Below are positions 17,085 through 26,500 of a stretch of DNA of 64,000 nucleotides, piece after piece. Source of the DNA: an uncultured Hymenobacter sp. (GTDB lineage: Bacteria > Bacteroidota > Bacteroidia > Cytophagales > Hymenobacteraceae); assembly GCA_913776615.1 (NCBI GenBank), contig CAJYPK010000060.1:1-64000 (forward strand). The letters run 5' to 3'. The notes under the pieces were generated by a model. That model did no database searches. It had not been told where the DNA came from and was given only the letters and a program-made list of their open reading frames with translations. Positions within the stretch are counted from its first letter, which is position 1; each line of letters begins with the position of its first letter. Made by a program: the position numbers and the translations under genes.

Positions 17085-18554
17085 ATGGGCAACATCACCG
17101 GCTTCAAAGAATACGCACGCACCGCGCCGCCCAAAGCGGCTCCTACTGAGCGTGTGGCTCACTATCAAGAATTTATCGGCCTGTACCCGCAGGGCGAGCT
17201 GCACCAGCAGGCGGCGCGCTGCATGAACTGCGGCATTCCGTTTTGTCACTCGGGCTGCCCGCTGGGCAACATCATTCCCGAGTTCAACGAGGCGGTGTAC
17301 CAGCAGGATTGGCGGGCGGCCTACGATATTCTCTCGGCCACCAACAACTTTCCCGAGTTTACGGGCCGCATCTGCCCTGCGCCCTGCGAGTCGGCTTGCG
17401 TGCTGAGCATCCACAGCGCGCCGGTGGCCATTGAGGAAATTGAGAAGCACATTATCGAAATCGCCTTTGAGAAGGGCTTCGTGCAGCCCACCGCACCGGT
17501 GCTCAAAACCGGCAAGCAGGTGGCCGTGGTGGGCAGCGGGCCAGCCGGGCTGGCGGTAGCGGCGCAGCTTACCGAAGCCGGGCATACCGTGACGGTTTTC
17601 GAGCGCGACCCGCACCCGGGCGGGCTGCTGCGCTACGGCGTACCCGATTTCAAGCTGGAAAAATGGGTGATTGAGCGCCGCATCAAGCTGCTCGAAGACG
17701 CGGGCGTAACCTTCCGCTGCAACGTGGAAATCGGCCGCGACCTCTCGGCCGACGAGCTGCGGCAGGCCTTCGACGCGGTAATGCTGGCGGGCGGGGCCTC
17801 GGCCCCGCGCCCGCTCGACCTGCCCGGCCGCGACCTGGCGGGCATTCACTACGCGATGGAGTACCTCACCCAGCAAAACCGCCGCGTGAGCGACACGCCC
17901 ATCGACAGTGAGCACATCCTGGCCGATGGCCTCGACGTGGTCGTAATCGGCAGCGGCGATACGGGCTCCGACTGCGTGGGCACGGCCAACCGCCAGCAGG
18001 CCAAGTCAGTAGCGCAGTTTGCCATGATGCACCAGCCCGGCGAGGAGCGCCCCGCCTACACCCCCTGGCCGCTGTATCCCAACGTCTTCCGCACCAGCAG
18101 CTCGCACGAGGAAGGCTGCCAGCGCTACTGGGGCGTGAACACCAAGGCTTACCTCGGCGACGAGCACGGCCACGTGCGCGCTCTGCTAGTGAGCGACATC
18201 ACCTGGGAAACCGACGAAATGGGCCGCCGCGTCCGCTTCGAGGAAATCGCCGGCTCGGACCGGGAGATTCCCTGCCAACTAGTGCTGCTAGCCCTGGGCT
18301 TCACCGGCCCGGCCAACCCCAGCCTGCTCAGCCAGTTGGGCGTGAGCCTCGACGCTCGCGGCAACGTGCAGGCTCCCGAAACCACCTATCACACCAGCGT
18401 ACCCGGCGTATTCGTGGCCGGCGACATGCGCCGCGGACAGTCGCTCATCGTATGGGCCATCTCGGAAGGCCGCGAGGCCGCCCGGCAGATCGATCTGTAC
18501 CTGATGGGCAAAACGAGTTTGCCGAGCAAGAATGGGCCGGGGGCGCGGGATTAG
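17085..18554 (+). CDS. gltD: Glutamate synthase small subunit GltD
   Basis: The 489-residue flavoprotein supplies electrons from NADPH to GltB. The N-terminal Fe-S domain has the cysteine motifs CMNCGIPFCHSGCPLGN and ICPAPCESACVL. The FAD-binding Rossmann motif is VAVVGSGPAGLAVAAQL (about residues 146-162), followed by GGLLRYGVPDFKLEK. A second nucleotide-binding motif is VVVIGSGDTGSDCVG, and GVFVAGDMRRGQSL ends the FAD domain. Length is normal. It lies downstream of gltB on the same strand, split from it by about 680 bases of repeat and DUF559 gene. The palindrome at 18601-18697 with a T-run follows. Confidence 0.97.
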   Translation: MGNITGFKEYARTAPPKAAPTERVAHYQEFIGLYPQGELHQQAARCMNCGIPFCHSGCPLGNIIPEFNEAVYQQDWRAAYDILSATNNFPEFTGRICPAPCESACVLSIHSAPVAIEEIEKHIIEIAFEKGFVQPTAPVLKTGKQVAVVGSGPAGLAVAAQLTEAGHTVTVFERDPHPGGLLRYGVPDFKLEKWVIERRIKLLEDAGVTFRCNVEIGRDLSADELRQAFDAVMLAGGASAPRPLDLPGRDLAGIHYAMEYLTQQNRRVSDTPIDSEHILADGLDVVVIGSGDTGSDCVGTANRQQAKSVAQFAMMHQPGEERPAYTPWPLYPNVFRTSSSHEEGCQRYWGVNTKAYLGDEHGHVRALLVSDITWETDEMGRRVRFEEIAGSDREIPCQLVLLALGFTGPANPSLLSQLGVSLDARGNVQAPETTYHTSVPGVFVAGDMRRGQSLIVWAISEGREAARQIDLYLMGKTSLPSKNGPGARD

Positions 18555-18600
18555 TACCAGTGTTATTCCATAATTGCCGCCTTCCTTAATGCCACTTTTA

Positions 18601-18697
18601 AACCGGTTGTCATGCTGAGCCTGCCGAAGCATCTTGGCTGGACGCATCCGAACGAAACCAGCCAAGATGCTTCGGCAAGCTCAGCATGACAACCGGT
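18601..18697 (+). repeat. Family A palindromic repeat, copy 4, ending in a T-run
   Basis: AACCGGTTGTCATGC opens and GCATGACAACCGGTT closes a near-perfect palindrome (one C/T difference, allowed as a G-U pair). It is followed by TTTTTT, so this copy would act as an intrinsic terminator for gltD. The loop-proximal bases TTGGCTGG and CCAGCCAA pair in this copy, whereas copy 5 has TTGGCAGG and CCTGCCAA. Confidence 0.9.
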
Positions 18698-18767
18698 TTT
18701 TTGATTTCTGAGCTTAATGACCTTGTTAATCAACGGTCATTCCAGTAGTGATTCTCAAAACTAAAAT

Positions 18768-18814
18768 CACTTAAAAAGCCCCGAAAGCCGTTGCTTTCGG
18801 GGCTTTTTAAGTGG
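18768..18814. terminator. Bidirectional intrinsic terminator
   Basis: CACTTAAAAAGCCCCGAAAG pairs with CTTTCGGGGCTTTTTAAGTG around a short loop. It serves the convergent genes gltD and the LprI-like gene. Confidence 0.85.
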
Positions 18815-18824
18815 CATGGCAATG

Positions 18825-19232
18825 CTATCTCCTACCCGCCACCTTCACCGAGCCATTGCACATGTCGCCTTCCGGGATGCCGGTGAGCCACAGCCGGAGT
18901 TGCTTAGTGCGCGCTTTGGTGAGCTCTTCCATCCCATTGGAATAGCACACGGGGAAGAAGCTGCCGTACTCGACCAACGAATTGGTAGCGGGGAAACGGG
19001 CTTTCATCTCGGCGTCGCGAAACTGGACCCAGCGCTGCTGGGCGGCTTTCAGGCTTTGCAGAAAGACTGGTTGGGTGCGGTATTCTTTGAAAATCTGCTG
19101 GTAAACGCGGTTCAGCTCCTGGTCGGCCTTGCGGTAGGCGGCATCGGCTTCCTGGTTGAGCTGGCCCTGCGACTGGCCGAAGCTGGCAAAACTTACGAGA
19201 CTACCGGCCAGCAGTAGAAGAAAGGGCTTCAT
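18825..19232 (-). CDS. Secreted LprI-like (DUF1311) protein
   Basis: The 135-residue protein has a signal peptide (MKPFLLLLAGSLVSFASFGQ) and a DUF1311/lysozyme-inhibitor LprI-like domain. The domain shows LNQEADAAYRKADQELNRVY, then SLKAAQQRWVQFRDAEMKA, a pattern of two helices with conserved W-x-x-F/Y-R-D, and a late GS-F-PVC segment. Members act in the periplasm and some inhibit lysozyme; that role here is only a possibility. ATG 19232 was selected because it gives a proper signal peptide; an upstream in-frame ATG exists at 19289. It is convergent with gltD and 89 bases downstream of the PAP2 gene. Confidence 0.75.
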   Translation of the reverse strand: MKPFLLLLAGSLVSFASFGQSQGQLNQEADAAYRKADQELNRVYQQIFKEYRTQPVFLQSLKAAQQRWVQFRDAEMKARFPATNSLVEYGSFFPVCYSNGMEELTKARTKQLRLWLTGIPEGDMCNGSVKVAGRR

Positions 19233-19321
19233 AGTTTGCAAAAGAGCATTGGGAGGGTTGATACCCGCGGGCATACGGTAGCCGGGCACCTTTTGCTACC
19301 CGCCCCGCCCATTGGCGGGCC

Positions 19322-20149
19322 TTACAGCTGCTTGCTCAGTAGCAGCCCGCTGTACGAATACCCGTTCACGTTGACGCCTTGCAGCGGTGCCAAGGAAATA
19401 CCCCGGCGAGCGGCCACCTTGTGCAGCTGCGGCACTACAATGCCCGCCGTAGCCCCCACGGCGTAGCCCACGATATTGTCGGACAGAAAATGCTTACCCG
19501 CCTGAATGCGGAAGTAGGCCACGGCGGCGGGCACCGCCGCCGCCGCGCCCCACACGTAGGGCTGGGCCGGCGAGTCGGGGTTGTAATCGTGAAAAACCTT
19601 GGCAGCGAAAAAGGTAGCGGCCGCCGTGTGCGCCGTATGACCCGCAAAAAACGAGTTAGTTTGGATGCGGCTCGTGCGCAAATCGGCTCCCTCGGGACCG
19701 TAGAGGAAGGGCCGGTAGCGCGGAATGTTGCCGATGGAAGTAGTGAACAGCGCGTCGGCCGCCAGCACGGTTTGGACGTAGAGCGCCAGCGTTTGCCCGT
19801 AGTGGCTGCGGACGGCCGGGCTCAGGGCCAGCAGGCCGGGGGCCACGACCAGCGAGGGATAGCAGAGCAGATCGCTGGCCGTTTGGGCGCTTTCGCTGTA
19901 GTAGCCGGCCGAGAAGCGGTCGAATTTCGGTACGTCTTCCTTACGCAGCGCGGCCAGTTCGGCGGCATTCAGCCCGCTACGCTGCATCGAGCGGTAGAGG
20001 CCAAAGCCACTGACGACCAGCTCCCCGGCAACGATGGAACCATCGACGGCGAAGCGCGTGCGGTAGGGCGACGGGGCCTTTTGGGCAGTGGCGGGTGGGC
20101 CAGCCAGGGCGAGTGAGCCGGCAATAAACAGCGCGGAGAGTTGCTTCAT
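19322..20149 (-). CDS. Secreted PAP2 superfamily phosphatase
   Basis: The 275-residue protein has a signal peptide (MKQLSALFIAGSLALAG) and a vanadium-haloperoxidase-like PAP2 domain. The motifs are GNIPRYRPF (phosphatase motif 1, shortened), SFFAGHTAHTAA (motif 2, with the catalytic His) and RIQAGKHFLSDNIVGYAVG (motif 3). Likely function is periplasmic dephosphorylation of a lipid or other phosphate ester. A further in-frame start at 20176 would add nine residues before the signal peptide. It is followed on the minus strand by the LprI-like gene and preceded by ureD, but nothing links their functions. Confidence 0.85.
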   Translation of the reverse strand: MKQLSALFIAGSLALAGPPATAQKAPSPYRTRFAVDGSIVAGELVVSGFGLYRSMQRSGLNAAELAALRKEDVPKFDRFSAGYYSESAQTASDLLCYPSLVVAPGLLALSPAVRSHYGQTLALYVQTVLAADALFTTSIGNIPRYRPFLYGPEGADLRTSRIQTNSFFAGHTAHTAAATFFAAKVFHDYNPDSPAQPYVWGAAAAVPAAVAYFRIQAGKHFLSDNIVGYAVGATAGIVVPQLHKVAARRGISLAPLQGVNVNGYSYSGLLLSKQL

Positions 20150-20234
20150 ATGCAGTAAAAATGAAGCTAAACGCAACGCTAACGACCAGGGTTATTCGAT
20201 TAGTGGACCCGTAACGGGCCGGTTGTGGCTGACG

Positions 20235-21104
20235 CTAATACTTACGCCGTAAGACATTGAATCCTAATAATTCTTCTTCCGCCAGCGCCGAGGCTACCGC
20301 TTGGTATACGGGCTCTAGGTCGAGCCGTGAGAGGCCTAAGGCACGCACCAGCAGCACATTGTCGCGCGCCGGCGTTACGGCCACCACGCAGGGCCGGCCA
20401 GCCAGGCTGGCGTGCAGGTCCGTCTGGCCGGGCGGCGGCAACTGGCGTAGCACGGCCGCCAGCCGTTGAAACTGCGCCCCGACGGGCGGCCCCACCAGAT
20501 AAAGCGACAGGGCCGAATTGTACGGTCCGAACGTAGCCTGCGAGGCTGGCAGATGCTCAGCGGGCCGCAGGGCGAAGCGGTCGAGCAACGCGAGCCGACC
20601 CGCCACGCTCACCCGCAGCTCGGTGCTGAACGTCGAGAAGGCGAATTTCTCGCCCAGGTCGGTACGGCCGGCGTGGGTCCAATCGGCCAGCAGCAGGGTG
20701 GCATTTTCGGCCAGGTGCCAGTGCTGGGCCTGGTGGTAGCGGCTATCGGCCTGGGGCACCAGGGGGTCGGGCAGCACTACGGCCAGGGCGTCGTCGGCGA
20801 GGTAACCCTCGGTGAGTTGCTCGGCGCGGCGGCCGTCTATCGACTTGTAAATGCGCGTATTGGCCTGGGTACTGAGCAACAGGCGGCTCCCGGCCTCGCA
20901 GCGCACGCGCAGCCGGATGCTATCGCCAGCCAGCAGGCCACCACCGTAGCTGGCCAGTACGACGTGGCAAGCGGGGCCGGCCGGCGCGGCGGGGTTGATA
21001 ATCTTGAGGGGCTGGAGACTACGGCTGGCCACCAAGCGCGCCTGGCCGCGCACCTGGGCCACGGTGAGCGCGCTCCACGGGCGCGCGGCATCGACATCGT
21101 ACAT
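20235..21104 (-). CDS. ureD: Urease accessory protein UreD
   Basis: The 289-residue protein is UreD (also called UreH), the scaffold that binds apo-urease and the UreFG complex and channels nickel. Recognisable segments are SLQPLKIINPAAP, HVVLASYGGGLLAGDSIRL, SRLLLSTQANTRIYKS and GEKFAFSTFSTELRV. It is encoded on the opposite strand about 8.6 kb from ureG, so the accessory set is split. It lies 49 bases downstream of a small gene of unknown function at 21154-21567 and may be co-transcribed with it. The TQANTRIYKS stretch corresponds to the conserved T-Q-(A/G)-x-T-K/R-x-Y pattern. Confidence 0.9.
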   Translation of the reverse strand: MYDVDAARPWSALTVAQVRGQARLVASRSLQPLKIINPAAPAGPACHVVLASYGGGLLAGDSIRLRVRCEAGSRLLLSTQANTRIYKSIDGRRAEQLTEGYLADDALAVVLPDPLVPQADSRYHQAQHWHLAENATLLLADWTHAGRTDLGEKFAFSTFSTELRVSVAGRLALLDRFALRPAEHLPASQATFGPYNSALSLYLVGPPVGAQFQRLAAVLRQLPPPGQTDLHASLAGRPCVVAVTPARDNVLLVRALGLSRLDLEPVYQAVASALAEEELLGFNVLRRKY

Positions 21105-21153
21105 GGGGCAAAGTAACGCCCGGCGCAGGGTGCGCCCCGCGGCCAGCCGCCGT

Positions 21154-21567
21154 TTATTCGACCCGGCGCAGCTGCTCGGGCTCGAACCGCTGGGGTAGCT
21201 TGCGTTTGCGCTCCACGAGCTGATAGGTGGCGCGGTCCTGGCTTTCGCTCCAAAAAATATCGGACACCAGGCCCCGGTGGGCGGGCTTGCCGGGCGCGGG
21301 GCGCACTTCCTCCACGAGGTCGCCGAAGCCGAAGGCGGGTTTGTTGTACAGCTCTTTAAAAAGCTCGCCGCGCACCAGAAACTGCTGCTCGTCGTAACGC
21401 AGGGTGATCCAGTCGCTATCGTCGTCGAGGTCGCTTAGCTTTTCAAATACTTTACCCACAGGCTCTAGCAGTTCGAAGGAGCGGCGGTTGGCGGGGTGCA
21501 GGTAGCGGTAGCCATACTCGGGCGACCAGGCATACAAACCAAAAATAACGGGGCGCGGACGGGCCAT
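21154..21567 (-). CDS. Conserved hypothetical protein
   Basis: The 137-residue soluble protein begins MARPRPVIFGLYAWSPEYGY. It contains DLDDDSDWITLRYDEQQFLV and SDIFWSESQDRATYQLVERK. No signal peptide, membrane segment or catalytic motif is apparent; a small beta-rich domain is likely. It is close upstream of ureD on the same strand (49 bases), which may mean shared transcription, but it is not a known urease factor. The function is unknown. Confidence 0.7.
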   Translation of the reverse strand: MARPRPVIFGLYAWSPEYGYRYLHPANRRSFELLEPVGKVFEKLSDLDDDSDWITLRYDEQQFLVRGELFKELYNKPAFGFGDLVEEVRPAPGKPAHRGLVSDIFWSESQDRATYQLVERKRKLPQRFEPEQLRRVE

Positions 21568-21703
21568 AAGGACACAAAGCTAGCGGGACTCTCCGGTTAA
21601 CAGTGGCTGGGCGGCACTAGTTGCCACCTGGCGTAGCGCGGCTGATAATCCTCAGCGAGACAATTTTAAAAATATAAATTTCTATTCTAACCACACTACC
21701 TTT

Positions 21704-21711
21704 TAGATTTG
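21704..21711 (+). promoter_or_regulatory. Candidate Bacteroidota -7 box
   Basis: TAGATTTG matches TAnnTTTG exactly and lies 27 bases before the start at 21738, inside an AT-rich stretch. The -33 side has only TTT near 21679, so the assignment is moderate. Confidence 0.4.
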
Positions 21712-21737
21712 TAAATTATTAATTACTTTCTTGCTTG

Positions 21738-23330
21738 ATGACAGACGTATACCATCCCTCGCGGGTTATCGCTTTACGCAAAATGCTATTGTTCGCGGGA
21801 CTGGGCTACCCCTTGGCCGGGCTGGCCCAGTACACACCCGGCAACTTGGTGGTGGTGCAGGTAGGTGACGGCAGCCCCTTTACTACGACCACCGTCGTGA
21901 CGAGATTGGTAGAATATTCGCCCGCCGGCGTGGTACAGCATACGTTACCCCTGAACGCCAGCGGCTCCGATAACAAGCTGACCAACACCGATAACAGCCC
22001 ATCGGAAGGCATGCTCACGCTCTCGGCCGACGGGCGCTACCTGCTCACGACGGGCTACAACGCCCCGGTGGGCACCGCGGCGGCCTCGGCCACTGCGGCT
22101 ACGGTAGGCCGCACGGTGGCCCGCATCAGCGGCAGCCGGAGCGTGGATATTTCGACGGTGCTGCCCGATGCTTTTAGTGGCAACAGCATTCGGAGCGCGG
22201 CCAGCCTGGATGGCAGCGCGTACTGGGTAGCGGGCGTGGGAGCCAGCACCGGCCTGCGCTACGCGGCAGCGGGCGCGGGCACTTCCACTGGCTTAAGCAC
22301 TACGGTGAATAATACCCGGGTAGTACGAATTGTGCGCAACAACGTGTACTTCTCGACCGGGGCGGGCACGCCGGGCATCTACCTGCTGGGGCCAGCCAGC
22401 AACACGGGCGCGGGCCAGGCGGCAACCTTATTGATTGGCACGGGCGCGGGCTCCAGTCCCTACGGCTTCGTACTACTCGACCGCAATCCCGCCATTGCCG
22501 GCCCCGACGCCGCCTACATCGCCGATGAAAACACCGGCATCAATAAGTGGGCATTCGATGGCAGTACCTGGGCCAGAGTGGGTGCGCTGGCTACCAACGT
22601 GCGCGGCCTCACCGGCACGCTCAACCCCGACGGCAGCGTGGTACTGTACGCCACCACGCGCAGCAGCGCGGGCAGCAACGAGTTGGTCACGGCTACCGAT
22701 ACCAATCCCGCTAACGCACCCATCAGCAGCCCAACTACCACGTCTTTGTTTAAAGCCCCGACCAACGTGGCCCTGCGGGGCGTGGAGTTTGCCCCCGGAA
22801 CGGCCGTGGTACTACCGGTGGCGCTCAGCAGTGTAGAGGCCCGCCGCACGGCGAGCGGTGTACAACTGCGCTGGACGACGGCCTCGGAGCAGCACAGCGC
22901 CCACTTTGAAGTGCAGCGCAGTCTCGATGGACGTACGTTTACGACGGTGGCCAGCGCGCTCGCGGCCGGCGCGTCGCAGCTACCCCGCGCCTACGCCGCC
23001 CTGGATGCTACCGCGCCAACGGCGGCGCTCTACTATCGCTTGCGGCAGGTCGATCGGGATGGCAGCGCTCGCTATTCGGCAGTAATGCCGTTGGCGGCGC
23101 GGGCCGAACTGCGGGCTGGTGCTTACCCCAACCCGACCCGCGACCTAGTGACCGTATTGGATGGCTCGGTGGCCGGGCAGCTAGCCGAGGTGCGCGACCT
23201 GCACGGCCGTGCGGTACGCTCCACCCCGCTGGCCGCCGATGGCCGCCTAAGCCTGGCGGGCCTACCGGCAGGCACTTACGCACTTCTACTAAATGGGCGC
23301 TTTCATCAGCTGATCAGCAAAATAGAGTAA
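21738..23330 (+). CDS. Secreted protein with T9SS sorting domain
   Basis: The 530-residue protein has a signal peptide (about residues 10-33, ending GLAQ). The body (35-360) looks like a beta-propeller or similar, with repeated segments such as GNLVVVQVGDG, LSADGRYLLTTGYN and AAYIADENTGINKWAFDG. An FN3-like module follows (LRWTTASEQHSAHFEVQRSL to YYRLRQVDRDG). A type A sorting domain ends it (AYPNPTRDLVTVLDGS to LPAGTYALLLNG). The protein is expected at the cell surface or outside. ATG 21738 is one codon after a TTG. It lies upstream of another T9SS protein at 23523, with a 192-base gap. Confidence 0.85.
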   Translation: MTDVYHPSRVIALRKMLLFAGLGYPLAGLAQYTPGNLVVVQVGDGSPFTTTTVVTRLVEYSPAGVVQHTLPLNASGSDNKLTNTDNSPSEGMLTLSADGRYLLTTGYNAPVGTAAASATAATVGRTVARISGSRSVDISTVLPDAFSGNSIRSAASLDGSAYWVAGVGASTGLRYAAAGAGTSTGLSTTVNNTRVVRIVRNNVYFSTGAGTPGIYLLGPASNTGAGQAATLLIGTGAGSSPYGFVLLDRNPAIAGPDAAYIADENTGINKWAFDGSTWARVGALATNVRGLTGTLNPDGSVVLYATTRSSAGSNELVTATDTNPANAPISSPTTTSLFKAPTNVALRGVEFAPGTAVVLPVALSSVEARRTASGVQLRWTTASEQHSAHFEVQRSLDGRTFTTVASALAAGASQLPRAYAALDATAPTAALYYRLRQVDRDGSARYSAVMPLAARAELRAGAYPNPTRDLVTVLDGSVAGQLAEVRDLHGRAVRSTPLAADGRLSLAGLPAGTYALLLNGRFHQLISKIE

Positions 23331-23522
23331 CAATCGCGTAGCACTTCCCCCTCAAAAGCTACCTCCGCAACGAAAGCGGGCCTGCTTATCGGGTGGGGTG
23401 TGAGCGCATTGTTACTATTCCTTTACTAATCAGGCTTATCCTTGGAAACAGGCGACGGGCACGGTATTTTTCGACGGCATTAACTCTCACATTGCCAGTC
23501 ATTAATACCTTTTCCGACGCTT

Positions 23523-26500
23523 ATGAATAATCCTTTATTCATCAAACCAACACCTGTTATCCAGCCGGTGCGGCGGCTCTTGGGGGCCCTGGGCCTACTG
23601 CTGCTACCACTGCTGGGCTGGGGGCAAAGCACTACCATTGTTATCAGCCAGCTCTACGGTGGCGGTGGCAACAGCGGGGCCACCTACAAAAATGACTTTG
23701 TGGAGCTGCATAACGTTAGCGCCAGCTCGGTGACGATAACGGGCTACGCGCTCCAGTACGCCTCGGCAACCGGGACTTTTACGTCCGCCAACTCCGTCGC
23801 GCTGAGCGGCACCATCCCGGCCGGGGGCTACTACCTGGTGGGGCTGGCGGGTGGCGCTACGGGCGCGGCGCTGCCCACCCCCGATCTGTCAACTACTACC
23901 ATCAACCTGAGCGCCACGGCGGGCAAAATAGCACTGGTCAACAACGGCTTTACGGCCAACATCACCCCTACCTCGGCCAATACGGTTGACTACGTAGGCT
24001 ACGGCAGCACGGCCAGCAACTACGAAGGCTCAGCGGCGGCCCCTTCCAGCACCGGCAATACCTTCTCAATAGTGCGGGGCGCTAGCGGGTGCGCGGACAC
24101 CAACCAAAATGGCAACGACTTCTCGGTAGCCACTACGTTTACGCCCCGCAATTCCAGCTCGCCGGCCAACACCTGCTCGACTACTGCCCCGACCATCAGC
24201 GTTACGCCGACGGCGGCCTTTACGGCATTCAACACGCCGGTGGGCACCCCTTCGGCGGCCCAAACCTACGCCTTATCGGGTAGCAACCTGACGACCGACG
24301 TGACCGTGACGGCCCCCAGCGGCTACGAGGTAGCCCAAAGCGCCGCCTCGAGCACCACTACTCCCGGTGCTTACGCCACTACCCAAACGGTAACGGTAAG
24401 CAGCGGCGGTGCCTCGGCAACCATCTACGTGCGTCTCACCGGGGCCACGGCGGGCACCTACGCCGGCAGCGTAACCAACGTGAGCACCACGGCTTCGGCC
24501 AGCGTAGCCGTTACCGGCAACACCACGGGCCTAACGGTGAACCCCACCAGCCTCAGCGGCTTCAGCACCACGCAAGGGACGGCCTCGACGCCCGCCCAGA
24601 GCTATACCCTGATCGGGGCCGGCCTCACCAGTTCCGTTATCGTGACGCCCCCGGCGGGCTACCAGGTATCGCAAACGAGCGCTACCACGGGCTTTGCCGC
24701 CGATGGCACGGCCGTTACCGTCACGCAGGCCAACGCTACGGCGGGCCGTACTATTTACGTGCGCCTGTCGGCCGCCGCAACGGCGGGCGCCATTACCGGC
24801 GACATTACGAATGCCACCGCCGGGGGGGCCACCCAGCGCGTGGCCGTTACCGGCACGGTAGCCGCACCGGCCCCCACGCTCACGGTCAGCCGGACGACCC
24901 TCACGGCCTTCAACGCGCCGGCCGGTACGCCCTCGGCCAGCCAGAGCTACGTTCTGACCGGGGCCAACCTGACCAGCGACATTACGGTAACTGCCCCCAC
25001 CGGCTACGAAGTATCGCTGACCGGGACTGCCGGCACCTACGCTACCAGCGTAACGGCGGCGGCATCCAGCGTACAAGCCACCAGCGGCCAACCCATCTAC
25101 GTGCGCCTTAACAGCACCACCGCAGGTACCCCCGGCGGCAACGTCACCAACGCGGGCAACGGCGCAACCACCCAAAACGTGGCCGTGACCGGCACCGTAG
25201 TAGCCGACCCCGATGCCAGTCCCGTGCCGACCGTGGCGGCGGGCACCCCCACTACCTCCTCGGTAGTGCTGACGCTGGGGGCCGGCGCGGGTACTAACCT
25301 GCTCGTCGTAGTGCGCCCCAGCACGACTACCGCCACGGCCCCGGCCGATGGCACCACCTACGCGGGCGCAACGGCCTACGGCGCGGGCGCGGCCCTGGGC
25401 AACGGCTTCGTGGTATTTGCCGCCGCCAACGCGACCAGCGTAACCGTCACCGGCCTGGCTTCCACCAGCAGCTACGTGGCCGACGTGTACACGTACAACG
25501 TGGGTACGGCCAGCGGTGGCGAAAACTACGGCCCGGCCAGCGGCACCAGCGCCGTCTTCACCACCGCTACCCCACCGCCCTCGGCCCCCGGCCTGCTACT
25601 GCTCGAAGAAGATTTTGACTACCCCAGCGGCACGGCTCTGGTGGCCCAGACGGCCAGCACTGGCTGGCAGCGCATTGCGAGCAACGGCTCTAGCTTTCCG
25701 GTGACGACGGCCAGCGATAACCTAACGCGCTTCACGTACCCGCAGGGAGCCAATTTTGCCACCATGAAGCCCGCTGGCTTTACCGCCTCCTCGCAGGCTA
25801 GCCTGGCGGGCGGCAGCAGCGCCGAAGATATTTACAAGACTTTCAGCTCGTCCCAGCCCAGCGGCAACACTACGCTCTACGGGGCGGCGCTGATCAACTT
25901 ATCGTCGATGACGGGCAGCGCGGCCGAGTATTTCTTGTCGTTCAGCAACATCACGAGCAGCAGCACCATTTCTATCGGCCGGGTATTCGCGCAGGCCGCC
26001 ACCAGCGGCAGCGTGAGCGGCTACCGGCTAGGTATCACGGGCAACAACGGCACGGCTGTTTCGGGCAATTTTGCCAGCACTATCCTCAGTTTCAACACTA
26101 CTTATGTAGTGGTGGTAAAAGTAGACAACTCGTCGGGCACCGATCAGGCCAGCCTGTACATCTTCGACAACTCCACGACCACGGCCCTGCCCTTGGCGGA
26201 ACCCGCTACGCCCAGCGCTGGCCCAGTGAGCTCGGGCAGCGCTACTTCGCAGTTAGCTGGCATTACCTCGTTTCAGCTGCGCCAGGCCAACGGGAGCTTT
26301 CCCAACCTTACCCTCGACAACCTGCGCGTGGCTACCGGCTGGGGCGCCGTTATCGGCCAGCCGGTGCTCGCCGCCGGCTCGACTACGCTGGCCGCGGGCA
26401 ATTACTATGGCGTGCGCGTATCGGGCACTTCGACCCGGGTAACGACCACCGGCCCGGTATCGATTGAGAAAACGCTGGACCTCGACGGTGGCGTACTCGT

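Noticed and set aside
24190-25200. Tandem repeats resembling a repeat array or CRISPR
   Set aside because: The spacing is about 100-110 codons, in frame, with conserved protein pattern. They are repeated protein domains of the T9SS protein. No CRISPR array is present in the window.
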